DNA of 8,022 bases, taken from Sphingobium sp. GTDB taxonomy: Bacteria > Pseudomonadota > Alphaproteobacteria > Sphingomonadales > Sphingomonadaceae. A program made the translations under genes and the position numbers. The notes below the pieces were generated by a model, which saw nothing but the letters and a program-made list of their open reading frames with translations, had not been told where the DNA came from and ran no database searches. The stretch is taken from the NCBI GenBank assembly GCA_020051025.1, contig JAGVJS010000423.1, forward strand, positions 1 through 8,022. The letters run 5' to 3'. Below are positions 1 through 6,142 of this stretch, in pieces (the stretch's first letter is position 1; every line of letters starts with the position of its first letter).

Positions 1-1
1 C

Positions 2-178
2 GCCTTCGCCAACGCGCGTTATCGGGCGGGGTCGGTCGGGATGCTCAATGTTCTGGTGGCGCAGACGGCGATGCTGGACGCGCGGGCTGCGCAAGCCGCC
101 TCGCTCCAGCGCCTGTCATCCTTGCGCGTCGATCTGTTTAAATCCCTTGGCGGTGGCTGGCAGGGGAGCGAACAATGA
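2..178 (+). CDS. C-terminal end of a NodT/OprM-family outer-membrane efflux lipoprotein (5' truncated)
   Basis: Only the last 58 codons are present; the gene starts outside the window. The frame is open from base 2 and ends with TGA at 176-178. The visible part reads YRAGSVGMLNVLVAQTAMLD, then an Ala/Gln-rich helix, then LFKSLGGGWQ. This is the usual end of RND-type outer-membrane factors (NodT/OprM group): a tyrosine plus 'G...LnVL.aQ' helix followed by the 'LyKaLGGGW' tail. Such proteins form the TolC-like trimeric channel of tripartite efflux pumps, spanning the outer membrane and periplasm. The adaptor and pump genes would be expected upstream of base 1. The substrate cannot be inferred from this fragment. 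The family call rests on the tail motif and its spacing, with no search behind it. Confidence 0.82.
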   Translation, partial: AFANARYRAGSVGMLNVLVAQTAMLDARAAQAASLQRLSSLRVDLFKSLGGGWQGSEQ

Positions 179-184
179 CTGCGC

Positions 185-215
185 GCCGGATGCTTGCCGC
201 AGGCGGGCATCCGGC
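185..215. terminator. Strong hairpin between convergent genes, probable two-way terminator
   Basis: GCCGGATGC (185-193) pairs perfectly with GCATCCGGC (207-215). The stem continues inward through two T-G wobbles and GCC/GGC around a GCA loop, giving about 14 pairs. It lies 6 bp after the stop of the efflux gene and 23 bp after the stop of trmB on the other strand, where a shared terminator belongs. Neither side has a T-tract, so factor-independent termination is uncertain; it may instead act as a 3' stabilising hairpin. Confidence 0.5.
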
Positions 216-238
216 CGGATATGGGGTCTGAGTGGGAT

Positions 239-940
239 TTATGCGTCCTTGCGGCGGTAGCGGAAATACCAGACTTCGTGGCCGATGCGGCGGGCTTTGG
301 CTTCGTAGCGGGTTTCAGGCCAGCCGCCGGGACGGGTCTGAAAATCCTTCGGGTCGCTGGCCAGCCAGTCGAAGTCGGGATGGCCGTTCATCACCATCAG
401 CGCCCAGCGCAGATAGACCGGGTGATCGGTGCCGAAGCGGAACTCGCCGCCAGGCTTGAGTTTGCGCGCGATCATTGCGACCGGGCCGGGGTTCATCATG
501 CGGCGCTTGGCATGGCGTGCCTTGGGCCAGGGGTCGGGGTGAAGGAGATAGACGAAGCTGAGCGAGCCATCGGGGATGCGGCTGAGCACGTCGAGTGCGT
601 CGCCCATATGGAGGCGGACATTGCCGAGCGCGCCGTCGCGGATATGGCCGAGCGCCTGCACCACGCCGTTCAGGAAGGGTTCGCAGCCGATGAAGCCATG
701 GTCGGGCAGCATGTCGGCGCGATAGGCCATATGCTCGCCGCCGCCGAAGCCGATTTCGAAATGGAGCGGGCGATCGTAGCCGAAGAGGTCGGCGGCGGTC
801 ACGGCGCCTTCGGCCGGCACCGACACGGCGGGCAGGAGGGTGTCGACCAGTTCCTGCTGCCCCTTGCGGAGCTTTGGCCCCGACTGGCGGCCATAGAGGC
901 GGTTGAGGGTCGTGGGGTCGCCGGATTTATGCGCTGTCAT
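239..940 (-). CDS. trmB: tRNA (guanine-N7-)-methyltransferase TrmB
   Basis: The product has 233 residues, normal for the family. TrmB transfers a methyl group from S-adenosylmethionine to N7 of G46 in the variable loop of many tRNAs; it is a soluble cytoplasmic enzyme. The SAM-binding motif FEIGFGGGEH is at residues 61-70, with an acidic residue (GCEPF, E87) at the end of the next strand. The family signature LHPDPWPKARHAKRR is at 133-147. TDHPVY follows at 171-176, and the C-terminal tRNA/SAM motif TRYEAKARRIGHEVW is at 210-224. The ATG at 940 is the only start that keeps the usual N-terminal stretch (LYGRQSGPKLRKGQQ); no clear Shine-Dalgarno precedes it. It lies downstream of metK on the same strand, separated by a small gene and a terminator, so it probably has its own promoter in the 941-1153 leader. 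Confidence 0.96.
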   Translation of the reverse strand: MTAHKSGDPTTLNRLYGRQSGPKLRKGQQELVDTLLPAVSVPAEGAVTAADLFGYDRPLHFEIGFGGGEHMAYRADMLPDHGFIGCEPFLNGVVQALGHIRDGALGNVRLHMGDALDVLSRIPDGSLSFVYLLHPDPWPKARHAKRRMMNPGPVAMIARKLKPGGEFRFGTDHPVYLRWALMVMNGHPDFDWLASDPKDFQTRPGGWPETRYEAKARRIGHEVWYFRYRRKDA

Positions 941-1153
941 GGGGTGCGCCGATAGCGAGGCGCGGCGATGGGGGCAAGCGGGGAGCGCTTGATGTTGGAG
1001 AAGGGGTGCCCCTTCCCTGATCCGTCATTGTGCAGTCCGGGCCACGGGAAGGGGCAGATTGAAAAGAGGTTGGCGACGACGGTTGAGGAGGGGATGTCGT
1101 CGGATTTCGGCGGAACATGGCTGAAAGCCGCCCGCCGCCACAGGTCCGTCAGG
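941..1153 (-). promoter_or_regulatory. Leader region of trmB with mutually exclusive inverted repeats
   Basis: This 213-bp gap has no convincing gene. Read on the minus strand it contains TGCCCCTTCCC (1017-1007 as its complement partner in the plus numbering) and a perfect 11-bp inverted match at 1046-1056, 28 nt apart. The inner arm at 1007-1017 can also fold locally, because GAAGGGG (1000-1006) faces CCCCTTC (1009-1015). The two folds cannot form together. A second, weaker hairpin at 1108-1137 (CGGCGG/CCGCCG with inner GGCT/AGCC) lies 17 nt after the small gene's stop and may end that transcript, though no T-tract follows. No promoter could be assigned. Confidence 0.35.
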
Positions 1154-1333
1154 TCATTTGCACTTGATGAAACGACCCTTCGCATCCTTGCAGGGCGCCT
1201 TTTTGACGGGCGGCTTGGGGGCGCATTTGACGAACTTGCCCTTCGCGTCCTTGCACGGGGCGGCAGATGCAGGAGCAACATTGCCGGCGATGAGCGCGAG
1301 GCTGAGGAGGGCGGTGGCAACCATCTTTGTCAT
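1154..1333 (-). CDS. Small secreted protein with two CKDAKGxFxKC repeats
   Basis: The predicted product is 59 residues. Residues 1-24 form a typical signal peptide (MTKM, a hydrophobic run VATALLSLALIAG, and an ASA cleavage site), so the mature peptide should be periplasmic or secreted. The mature part is two near-identical 13-residue units, APCKDAKGKFVKC (25-37) and APCKDAKGRFIKC (46-58), joined by APKPPVKK. Each unit has a C-x9-C pair, and the mature chain is strongly basic. The ATG at 1333 is chosen because AAAGAGGC precedes it at good spacing and the signal peptide begins there; the frame extends further upstream to 1438 but without signal-peptide logic. Short proteins with this kind of Cys unit occur as hypotheticals in sphingomonads, to my memory. 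The function is unknown; disulfide formation, metal binding or anionic-polymer binding would fit but are guesses. Confidence 0.75.
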   Translation of the reverse strand: MTKMVATALLSLALIAGNVAPASAAPCKDAKGKFVKCAPKPPVKKAPCKDAKGRFIKCK

Positions 1334-1357
1334 GATATGCCTCTTTGGGGAGAGGGT

Positions 1358-1387
1358 GTCGGGTTCGACAGGGGTTGCGAACCCGAC
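1358..1387 (-). promoter_or_regulatory. 10-bp perfect hairpin in the 5' region of the small Cys-repeat gene
   Basis: GTCGGGTTCG (1358-1367) and CGAACCCGAC (1378-1387) are exact inverted copies around a 10-nt loop. The element ends 24 nt upstream of the ATG at 1333 and only about 10 nt before the ribosome-binding site. No T-tract follows on the minus strand, so it is not an intrinsic terminator. It could be a dyad operator or a structured 5' UTR that affects translation. No promoter boxes could be assigned with confidence, though the AT-richer segment at 1421-1446 (minus reading CATAAAATGACGAAAAG) is the likeliest place. Confidence 0.45.
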
Positions 1388-1461
1388 GAGGCTTTTATGC
1401 GCCCGGCGGGGGCGGTTGCCTAATGAACTTTTCGTCATTTTATGGACAGGAAAGGGGTATG

Positions 1462-1497
1462 AAAAAGGGCGCCGCGGGGATGCCGGGCGCCCTTTTT
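1462..1497. terminator. Two-way intrinsic terminator downstream of metK
   Basis: AAAAAGGGCGCC (1462-1473) pairs over all 12 bases with GGCGCCCTTTTT (1486-1497), with a 12-nt loop. The GC core is flanked by A5 on one side and T5 on the other, so it can terminate in both directions. For metK (minus strand) it lies about 95 nt after the stop codon. It should stop most metK transcription before the small gene and trmB. Confidence 0.9.
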
Positions 1498-1517
1498 ATG
1501 TTGTGTGTGGAGGCTTG

Positions 1518-1584
1518 CGCCCCACCCCCCTGCGACTAACGCGCTGCGCGCGAAGTCTCGCGGCCCTCCCCTGAAGGGGAGGGG
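1518..1584. repeat. Dispersed GC-rich palindromic repeat in the metK 3' region
   Basis: The segment has a C-rich left part (CGCCCCACCCCCCTGCG at 1518-1534), a middle GCGC-rich stretch, and a hairpin CCCTCCCC-TGAA-GGGGAGGG (1564-1583). It starts 9 bp after the metK stop on the minus strand. The same CCCACCCCC plus CCCTCCC...GGGAGGG design recurs inside lnt at about 4039-4095, so both look like members of one dispersed repeat family. The boundaries are approximate. Confidence 0.6.
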
Positions 1585-1593
1585 TATAGTCAT

Positions 1594-2793
1594 TTATGCG
1601 AGCGCGGCCTTGAGCTGATCGACCAGGTCGGTCTTTTCCCAGGGGAAGTAATCGCCGTCGGGGGTGCGGCCGAAATGGCCGTAGGCGGCGGTTTTCTGGT
1701 AGATCGGCTTGTTGAGGCCGAGATGGGTGCGGATGCCCTTGGGCGTCAGGCGCACGAGGGTCGGCAGGACCGCTTCGATCGCGGAGGCTTCCACCGTGCC
1801 GGTGCCGTGCAGGTCGACATAGAGCGAGAGCGGCTCTGCAACGCCGATGGCGTAGCTGAGCTGGATCGTGCAGCGACGGGCGAGGCCGGCGGCGACGATG
1901 TTCTTTGCCAGGTAGCGGGTGATGTAGGCGGCAGACCGGTCGACCTTCGTGGGATCCTTGCCGCTGAAGGCGCCGCCGCCATGGGGCGATGCGCCGCCAT
2001 AGGTGTCGACGATGATCTTGCGGCCGGTGAGGCCGGCGTCGCCATCCGGGCCGCCGATTTCGAACAGGCCGGTCGGGTTGACGTAGATGCTCTCGTCGCC
2101 CGGCAGCCAGCCTTCGGGCAGGATGTCGGCCATCACGCCCTTGACATAATCGCGCAGTTGGGCGCGGCTGTCGTCATTGTCCATGCCGGCGGCATGCTGG
2201 GTAGAGACGACGAGGGCGGTCGCGCGGACCGGCTTTTCATCGATATATTCGAGCGTCACCTGGCTCTTGGCGTCCGGCTCCAGGAAGGGGACGACCTTGG
2301 CGTGGCGGTCGGCCGCCATGCGTTCCAGGATCTTGTGGCTGTAATAGAGGGTGGCGGGCATGAGGTCGGGGGTTTCATCCGACGCATAGCCGAACATGAT
2401 GCCCTGATCGCCGGCGCCTTCATCCTTGTTGCCGCTTTCATCGACGCCCTGCGCGATGTGGGCGGACTGGCCGTGGAGGTTGTTTTCGAAGCGGAAGCTT
2501 TCCCAGTGGAAACCGTCCTGCTCATAACCGATGCGCTTTACGGTCGCGCGGACGGCGGCTTCGATTTCTTCCTTGGCGCCCGGCGCCCATTGCCCATTTT
2601 CATAGACGCCCTTGCAACGGATTTCGCCGGCCAGAACGACCAGCTGGGTCGTGGTCAGCGTTTCGCAGGCGATGCGGGCTTCGGGGTCTTTCGACAGGAA
2701 GAGATCGACGATGGCGTCGGAAATCTGGTCAGCGACCTTGTCGGGATGGCCTTCGGAAACGGATTCCGACGTGAAGAGGAATTGGTTACGCAT
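1594..2793 (-). CDS. metK: S-adenosylmethionine synthase (methionine adenosyltransferase)
   Basis: The product has 399 residues, the normal length. MetK joins methionine and ATP to give S-adenosylmethionine, releasing phosphate and pyrophosphate; it is a cytoplasmic enzyme that depends on Mg and K ions, usually a tetramer. The N-terminal active-site motif SEGHPDK is at residues 13-19. The first family signature [11 protein letters not shown] is at 126-136 and the phosphate-binding loop [16 protein letters not shown] at 272-287. All are intact. GGGAG-like SD sequence (GGGAG) lies 4 nt before the ATG at 2793. The gene sits 57 bp after lnt and has a palindromic operator candidate in that gap, so it probably has its own regulated promoter as well as any read-through. 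Transcription should end at the terminator at 1462-1497. It supplies the methyl donor used by the neighbouring trmB product. Confidence 0.98.
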   Translation of the reverse strand: MRNQFLFTSESVSEGHPDKVADQISDAIVDLFLSKDPEARIACETLTTTQLVVLAGEIRCKGVYENGQWAPGAKEEIEAAVRATVKRIGYEQDGFHWESFRFENNLHGQSAHIAQGVDESGNKDEGAGDQGIMFGYASDETPDLMPATLYYSHKILERMAADRHAKVVPFLEPDAKSQVTLEYIDEKPVRATALVVSTQHAAGMDNDDSRAQLRDYVKGVMADILPEGWLPGDESIYVNPTGLFEIGGPDGDAGLTGRKIIVDTYGGASPHGGGAFSGKDPTKVDRSAAYITRYLAKNIVAAGLARRCTIQLSYAIGVAEPLSLYVDLHGTGTVEASAIEAVLPTLVRLTPKGIRTHLGLNKPIYQKTAAYGHFGRTPDGDYFPWEKTDLVDQLKAALA

Positions 2794-2827
2794 GAGACTC
2801 CCGTAAGATACTTGGGCGGATTGCGGT

Positions 2828-2843
2828 ATAAAGAAATCTTTAT
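2828..2843 (-). promoter_or_regulatory. Perfect palindrome upstream of metK, candidate operator
   Basis: On the plus strand it reads ATAAAGAAATCTTTAT, two exact 7-bp arms around AA. It is the most AT-rich spot in a GC-rich neighbourhood, 34 bp before the metK ATG and 7 bp after the lnt stop. The minus-strand TTTATA within it could serve as a -10 box, so a bound protein could block transcription. In alphaproteobacteria, genes of the methionine/SAM cycle are commonly controlled by SahR, an ArsR-type regulator that senses S-adenosylhomocysteine and, to my memory, binds AT-rich palindromes of this general shape. The assignment to SahR is inference; the palindrome itself is plain in the sequence. 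Confidence 0.6.
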
Positions 2844-2850
2844 GTGGCTA

Positions 2851-4440
2851 TTAGCTTTTGGCTCTGCGGAGCGCAAGGGCTGCGCCGAATAGCAAAAGCA
2901 TGAGCGCAAAGGGCGCCCAGTTGCCGAGCCGCGCGAAGAGCGTGGGCGGGAGCGCGGGGGGCAGGCCGGAGTCGAGGAATCCCGCGCGGTTGAGGCCTAG
3001 GGCATAGACGACCTGCCCGCGCGCATCGATGATCGCGGACACGCCGGTGGGGGTGGAGCGGATGATGGGAATGCCTTCCTCCAGCGCGCGCAGGCGGGCT
3101 TGCGCAAGGTGCTGGACCGGACCCCAGCTGCCGAACCAGGCGTCGTTGGAGGGGTTGAAGAGGAAGTCGGGGCGGTTGGCCGGGTCGATCACCTGCCCGG
3201 AAAAGATGATCTCATAGCAGATCTGGATGCCCATTTTGAGCGGCGGGCGGCCGGGATTGGCGGGCAGTGTCAGGCTTTGCGGGCCGGGGCCGGGCCAGAA
3301 ATCGGCGTCGCCCGGCACCAGGCGGGACAGGCCGATCGGTTCGAGAATGTTCCGCATCGGCAGATATTCGCCATAGGGCACCAGATGCGCCTTGGAATAG
3401 CGGCCGGCGATGGTGGCGGCGGAGGTGACGATCCAGACGCTGTTATTGGCGCCGGAGAGTTTGTTGGTGAGGACGCCGTTTTCCTCCACCGGCTTGAAAT
3501 AAACCTTGTCCCCGCCGGTCAGCAGCAGGTCGTTGGGGCCGAGCAGATGGGCGAGACGGGCGCGCCAGTCGGGTTCCATGTCGAGATAGGCGGGGATCGC
3601 GGCTTCGGGCCAGAAGATCAGGCGCGGGGCGGGGCGAGGCTGGCCCGACAGGGTCGAGAGCTTGTGGAAATTGCGATATTCCGCCTCGATCGAATATTTT
3701 TCGTCCTGGCCGATATTGGGCTGCACCACGCGGATGCGCGGCGCGCCGGTGGGGGCGGCGGGGCCGGGCGAGAAGATGCCCCAGAGGGACAAAGCAGCGA
3801 AGGGCAGCAACAGGGCGATGGCGGGGCGGACCTGTCGGCGGAAGGCGAGCAGCAGGCCAGCGGCAGTCAGGATGGTGATCGCGCCAAGGCCATAGGTGCC
3901 GATGAGTGTAGCGCCGATGGCGGCGCGCGGCGCCATCAGAATGACGCCCAGCGGGTTCCAGGCGAAGCCGGTGAAGAGGGTGGAGCGGAGATATTCGGTG
4001 GCGATCCACAGGGCGGCGAAGAGGAGGATGAAGGACAAAGGCTCGCTCCGCTCGCCTACCCACCCCCGGCCCCTCCCTGAAAGGGAGGGGAGTTTGTGGT
4101 GGAGCCACCATGTGCCCAATGTCGCGAGGCCGGGATAGATGGCGAGGTAGAGGGACAGGAGCAGCACCGCGCCATAGCCGAACCAGTAGGGCATGGCGTC
4201 CTGAAAGGTGAAGGCGTGGGCGATCCAGTTGAGGCCGAGGGTGAAGTGGCCGACGCCGAACAGCCAGCCGCGCAGGAAAGCGGCGCGGCGGTCTGGGGCG
4301 TGCTCGATCAACAGGATCAGCAGCATCAGGCAGGCGAGCGTCACCGGCCAGAGATTGAGCGGAGCAAAGCCGGTGGCGGAGGCGAAACCCGCCAGCAGCG
4401 CCGCGACTTTGGGATGGCGGGCGAAAGCGGTGTTCAGCAC
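2851..4440 (-). CDS. lnt: Apolipoprotein N-acyltransferase, with a repeat-derived insertion
   Basis: The product has 529 residues. Lnt transfers an acyl chain from a phospholipid to the N-terminal cysteine of apolipoproteins, the last step of lipoprotein maturation, at the periplasmic face of the inner membrane. The N-terminal half (about 1-225) carries the membrane segments, including the conserved LFTGFAWNPLG at 155-165. The nitrilase-like domain spans about 234-490, and a last membrane segment is at 505-524. The catalytic triad is intact: E279 in FWPEAAIP, K350 in YSKAHLVPYGE and C408 in QICYE. The start is GTG at 4440, one base after the stop of the YqaA-like gene, which points to coupled translation. 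Residues about 116-134 (LPSLSGRGRGWVGERSEP) interrupt the segment between WWLHH and LSFILLFAALW; they are encoded by a dispersed palindromic repeat. The frame and all catalytic residues remain intact, so I expect an active enzyme. Confidence 0.96.
   Translation of the reverse strand: MLNTAFARHPKVAALLAGFASATGFAPLNLWPVTLACLMLLILLIEHAPDRRAAFLRGWLFGVGHFTLGLNWIAHAFTFQDAMPYWFGYGAVLLLSLYLAIYPGLATLGTWWLHHKLPSLSGRGRGWVGERSEPLSFILLFAALWIATEYLRSTLFTGFAWNPLGVILMAPRAAIGATLIGTYGLGAITILTAAGLLLAFRRQVRPAIALLLPFAALSLWGIFSPGPAAPTGAPRIRVVQPNIGQDEKYSIEAEYRNFHKLSTLSGQPRPAPRLIFWPEAAIPAYLDMEPDWRARLAHLLGPNDLLLTGGDKVYFKPVEENGVLTNKLSGANNSVWIVTSAATIAGRYSKAHLVPYGEYLPMRNILEPIGLSRLVPGDADFWPGPGPQSLTLPANPGRPPLKMGIQICYEIIFSGQVIDPANRPDFLFNPSNDAWFGSWGPVQHLAQARLRALEEGIPIIRSTPTGVSAIIDARGQVVYALGLNRAGFLDSGLPPALPPTLFARLGNWAPFALMLLLFGAALALRRAKS
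4039..4095. repeat. Palindromic repeat inserted in frame within lnt
   Basis: CCCCTCCCT (4070-4078) and AGGGAGGGG (4082-4090) form a 9-bp perfect hairpin with a 3-nt loop, preceded by CCCACCCCCGG and GGCTCGCTCCGCTCGCC. The layout matches the repeat after metK at 1518-1584. Here it is about 57 bp, a multiple of three, and is read through as part of lnt. The boundaries are judged from where the protein returns to family-like sequence and could be a few bases off. Confidence 0.7.
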
Positions 4441-4441
4441 G

Positions 4442-5077
4442 TCAGCGGATCGATTCCATCGTGGCGCCGGAGCATGTGTCGCTCTTCTGCCCGCCGCCCG
4501 TTAGCATCGAGGCGGCGATGAAACCGCCGACGATGAGGACAAGGAACAGGGCGGAGAGGAGGGCGAGATATTTTTCGATGAACGCCTTGATGGGCCGTCC
4601 GAATTTCCAGAACAGGAAGCCCACCAGCATGAACTGGAAGGCGCGGGACAGGATGCTGGCCCACAGGAAAGTGAAGAGCGACAGGCCGATAAAGCCCGCC
4701 GTGATGGTGATGAGCTTGAACGGGATGGGCGTCGCGCCCTTGATCAGGATGATCTCCGCGCCGTAATCGCGCAGATAGCAGGCCGCGACCGGGAATTTGG
4801 CGGCGAGGCCCAGCGCTTGCAGGATCTGCTGCCCGACGGTTTCATAGAGGAAATGGCCGATGCCATAGCCCAGCAGCCCGCCCAGCACCGAGGCGAGGGT
4901 GCAGATGAAGCCGAAGCGGATCGCCTTTTCCGGGCGGGCGAGGCACATCAGGCCCAGCAGCGGATGCGGCGGGATCGGGAAGAAGCTCGATTCCATGAAG
5001 CTGATGGCGAAAAGCCACCGTTCGGCGTGGCGGTGCGCGGCCTTGGCCAGCGTCCATTGATAGAGCCGTGTAAGCAT
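4442..5077 (-). CDS. YqaA-family membrane protein (DedA/VTT group)
   Basis: The product has 211 residues and several hydrophobic segments (about 22-45, 55-76, 108-130, 133-158 and 172-192). The motif ESSFFPIPPHPLL at residues 29-41 and the later GATPIPFKLITITAGF at 114-129 with R145 are characteristic of YqaA proteins, small relatives of the DedA/VTT (SNARE-associated Golgi) family. VTT-domain proteins are inner-membrane proteins linked to lipid movement and membrane homeostasis; the exact job of the YqaA branch is not established. The start is taken at ATG 5077 because family similarity begins there (MLTRLYQWTL); the frame is open further upstream to 5200, but that part is basic and unlike the family. 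No good SD precedes 5077. The stop is one base before lnt, so the two genes are likely one operon. Confidence 0.88.
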   Translation of the reverse strand: MLTRLYQWTLAKAAHRHAERWLFAISFMESSFFPIPPHPLLGLMCLARPEKAIRFGFICTLASVLGGLLGYGIGHFLYETVGQQILQALGLAAKFPVAACYLRDYGAEIILIKGATPIPFKLITITAGFIGLSLFTFLWASILSRAFQFMLVGFLFWKFGRPIKAFIEKYLALLSALFLVLIVGGFIAASMLTGGGQKSDTCSGATMESIR

Positions 5078-5220
5078 CGCGGCGGGACTAGCCGAGATCG
5101 TTTCGGGTCGCCAGCGCTTTTGCGTGACCGTGATGCGACAGGCTTGGTGGCGACGGGCTTGATTGTTCGGCGCCGTCTGGGCATGACCCCCCTCTTCCAA
5201 GACCTGTTCGGCCGGCGCAT
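5078..5220. promoter_or_regulatory. Divergent intergenic region between the YqaA-like and TonB-like genes
   Basis: This 143-bp gap should hold the promoters for both the yqaA-lnt block (minus) and the TonB-like gene (plus). I cannot point to convincing -35/-10 boxes in either direction. It contains a 13-codon open frame (ATG 5183, stop 5222-5224) whose stop overlaps the TTG start of the TonB-like gene. Confidence 0.3.
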
Positions 5221-6060
5221 TTGACCTTTTCTTCGATTCCCTGGGACAAGGTGCGGCAGCGCGCGGGTGGCATCGCCTTTGCGCTGGTGCTGAACCTGCT
5301 GCTGTTGCTGGCGCTCTTCACCCTGTCGCCCCGGTTCGAGCCGCCCAAAGTGGACGATCGCCTGCCGGTGACGTTCGACGTGGAGACGGGTGAGAAGACC
5401 GAGCAGCAGCAGGCCAAGGCGGAGAAGACGCAGAAGCGGGAGGAGCAGTCCTCGCCGCAGAAGCAGGCCGACCCGGTGGTGCGGCCGCCGGTTCGGCAAG
5501 AAAAGCCGGCCGAGCAGCCGCCGTCGCCCTTCCCCTTCCTGACGCTCAATCGCGAACAGATGGCCTCGGCCGATATCGGCAACATGCCCAAGGGCACGCA
5601 GGGCGCGGGCGAGGGCAAGGGGAACAGCGCCATGGTGCAGGGGCCGGGCGAGGGGCCGGGCGGAGTGCAATTGTACGAGGCGGAATGGTATCGGCGGCCG
5701 ACCCATGCGGAATTGTCCACCTATCTGCCGGCCAATGCGCCGCCGCGAGGCTATGGTCTGGTCGCGTGCAAGACGATCGACCATTATCATGTCGAGAATT
5801 GCCAGATTTTGGGGGAATATCCGCGCGGATCGGGCCTGGCCAAGGCGGTGCGACTGGCGGCCTGGCAGTTTCTGGTGATGCCGCCGCGGGTCAATGGCAA
5901 GAAGATGGTGGGCAGCTGGGTGCGGATCCGCATCGATTATACGCGGACCATGGTGCCGGGTGAAGTGGCGCCGGGGCCAGAGGCGGATGATGGGGCCGGC
6001 GCGCAAGCGCGGCCGCAGTCGAAGCCGCTGGGGCCGGGAGTGGCCGGACCGCAATTCTGA
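5221..6060 (+). CDS. TonB-like protein: one N-terminal membrane segment, charged/Pro linker, TonB-C-like end
   Basis: The product has 279 residues from TTG 5221. A single membrane segment spans about 17-35 (GGIAFALVLNLLLLLALFTL). It is followed by a linker rich in E, K, Q and P (38-105), with a KPAEQPPSPFP stretch, then a Gly-rich part (120-149). The C-terminal domain (about 165-242) resembles TonB C-terminal folds: CKTIDHYHVENCQIL with a Cys pair (C183, C194), GSGLAKAVRLAAWQFLVMPP, and VRIRIDYT. A Pro/Gly tail ends the chain. This is the layout of TonB-type energy transducers, which span the periplasm from the inner membrane. No exbB/exbD gene lies nearby, so energy transduction is unproven. 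The start is uncertain: TTG 5221 is the first in-frame start after an upstream stop and has no clear SD; GTG 5251 is an alternative. Confidence 0.78.
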   Translation: MTFSSIPWDKVRQRAGGIAFALVLNLLLLLALFTLSPRFEPPKVDDRLPVTFDVETGEKTEQQQAKAEKTQKREEQSSPQKQADPVVRPPVRQEKPAEQPPSPFPFLTLNREQMASADIGNMPKGTQGAGEGKGNSAMVQGPGEGPGGVQLYEAEWYRRPTHAELSTYLPANAPPRGYGLVACKTIDHYHVENCQILGEYPRGSGLAKAVRLAAWQFLVMPPRVNGKKMVGSWVRIRIDYTRTMVPGEVAPGPEADDGAGAQARPQSKPLGPGVAGPQF

Positions 6061-6142
6061 AGGACGCCAATTCGTTGCGAGCGGATCGCGCGCTGTCTTG
6101 TCCGACGCTCTAGGATCGCCGTCGTTGCAGATGGAGGCGGTG

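Noticed and set aside
194..955. A 253-codon plus-strand open frame opposite trmB
   Set aside because: It mirrors trmB almost exactly, and TrmB has a complete set of conserved motifs.
2794..2850. SAM riboswitch upstream of metK
   Set aside because: Only 57 bp separate lnt and metK, and beyond the palindrome I see no conserved core or pseudoknot of the SAM-II or SAM/SAH types.
1675..2892. A 405-codon open frame antisense to metK
   Set aside because: It is the GC-driven shadow of metK, which has all family motifs; the antisense product has no recognisable domain and no SD.
3100..4080. A 326-codon plus-strand open frame opposite lnt
   Set aside because: The product is Gly/Asp/Ala-rich low complexity, as expected for the complement of a high-GC membrane-protein gene.
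5078..5200. Longer start for the YqaA-like protein (41 more residues)
   Set aside because: The extra part is basic and unlike the family, which normally begins close to the first hydrophobic segment; it would also occupy the divergent promoter region.
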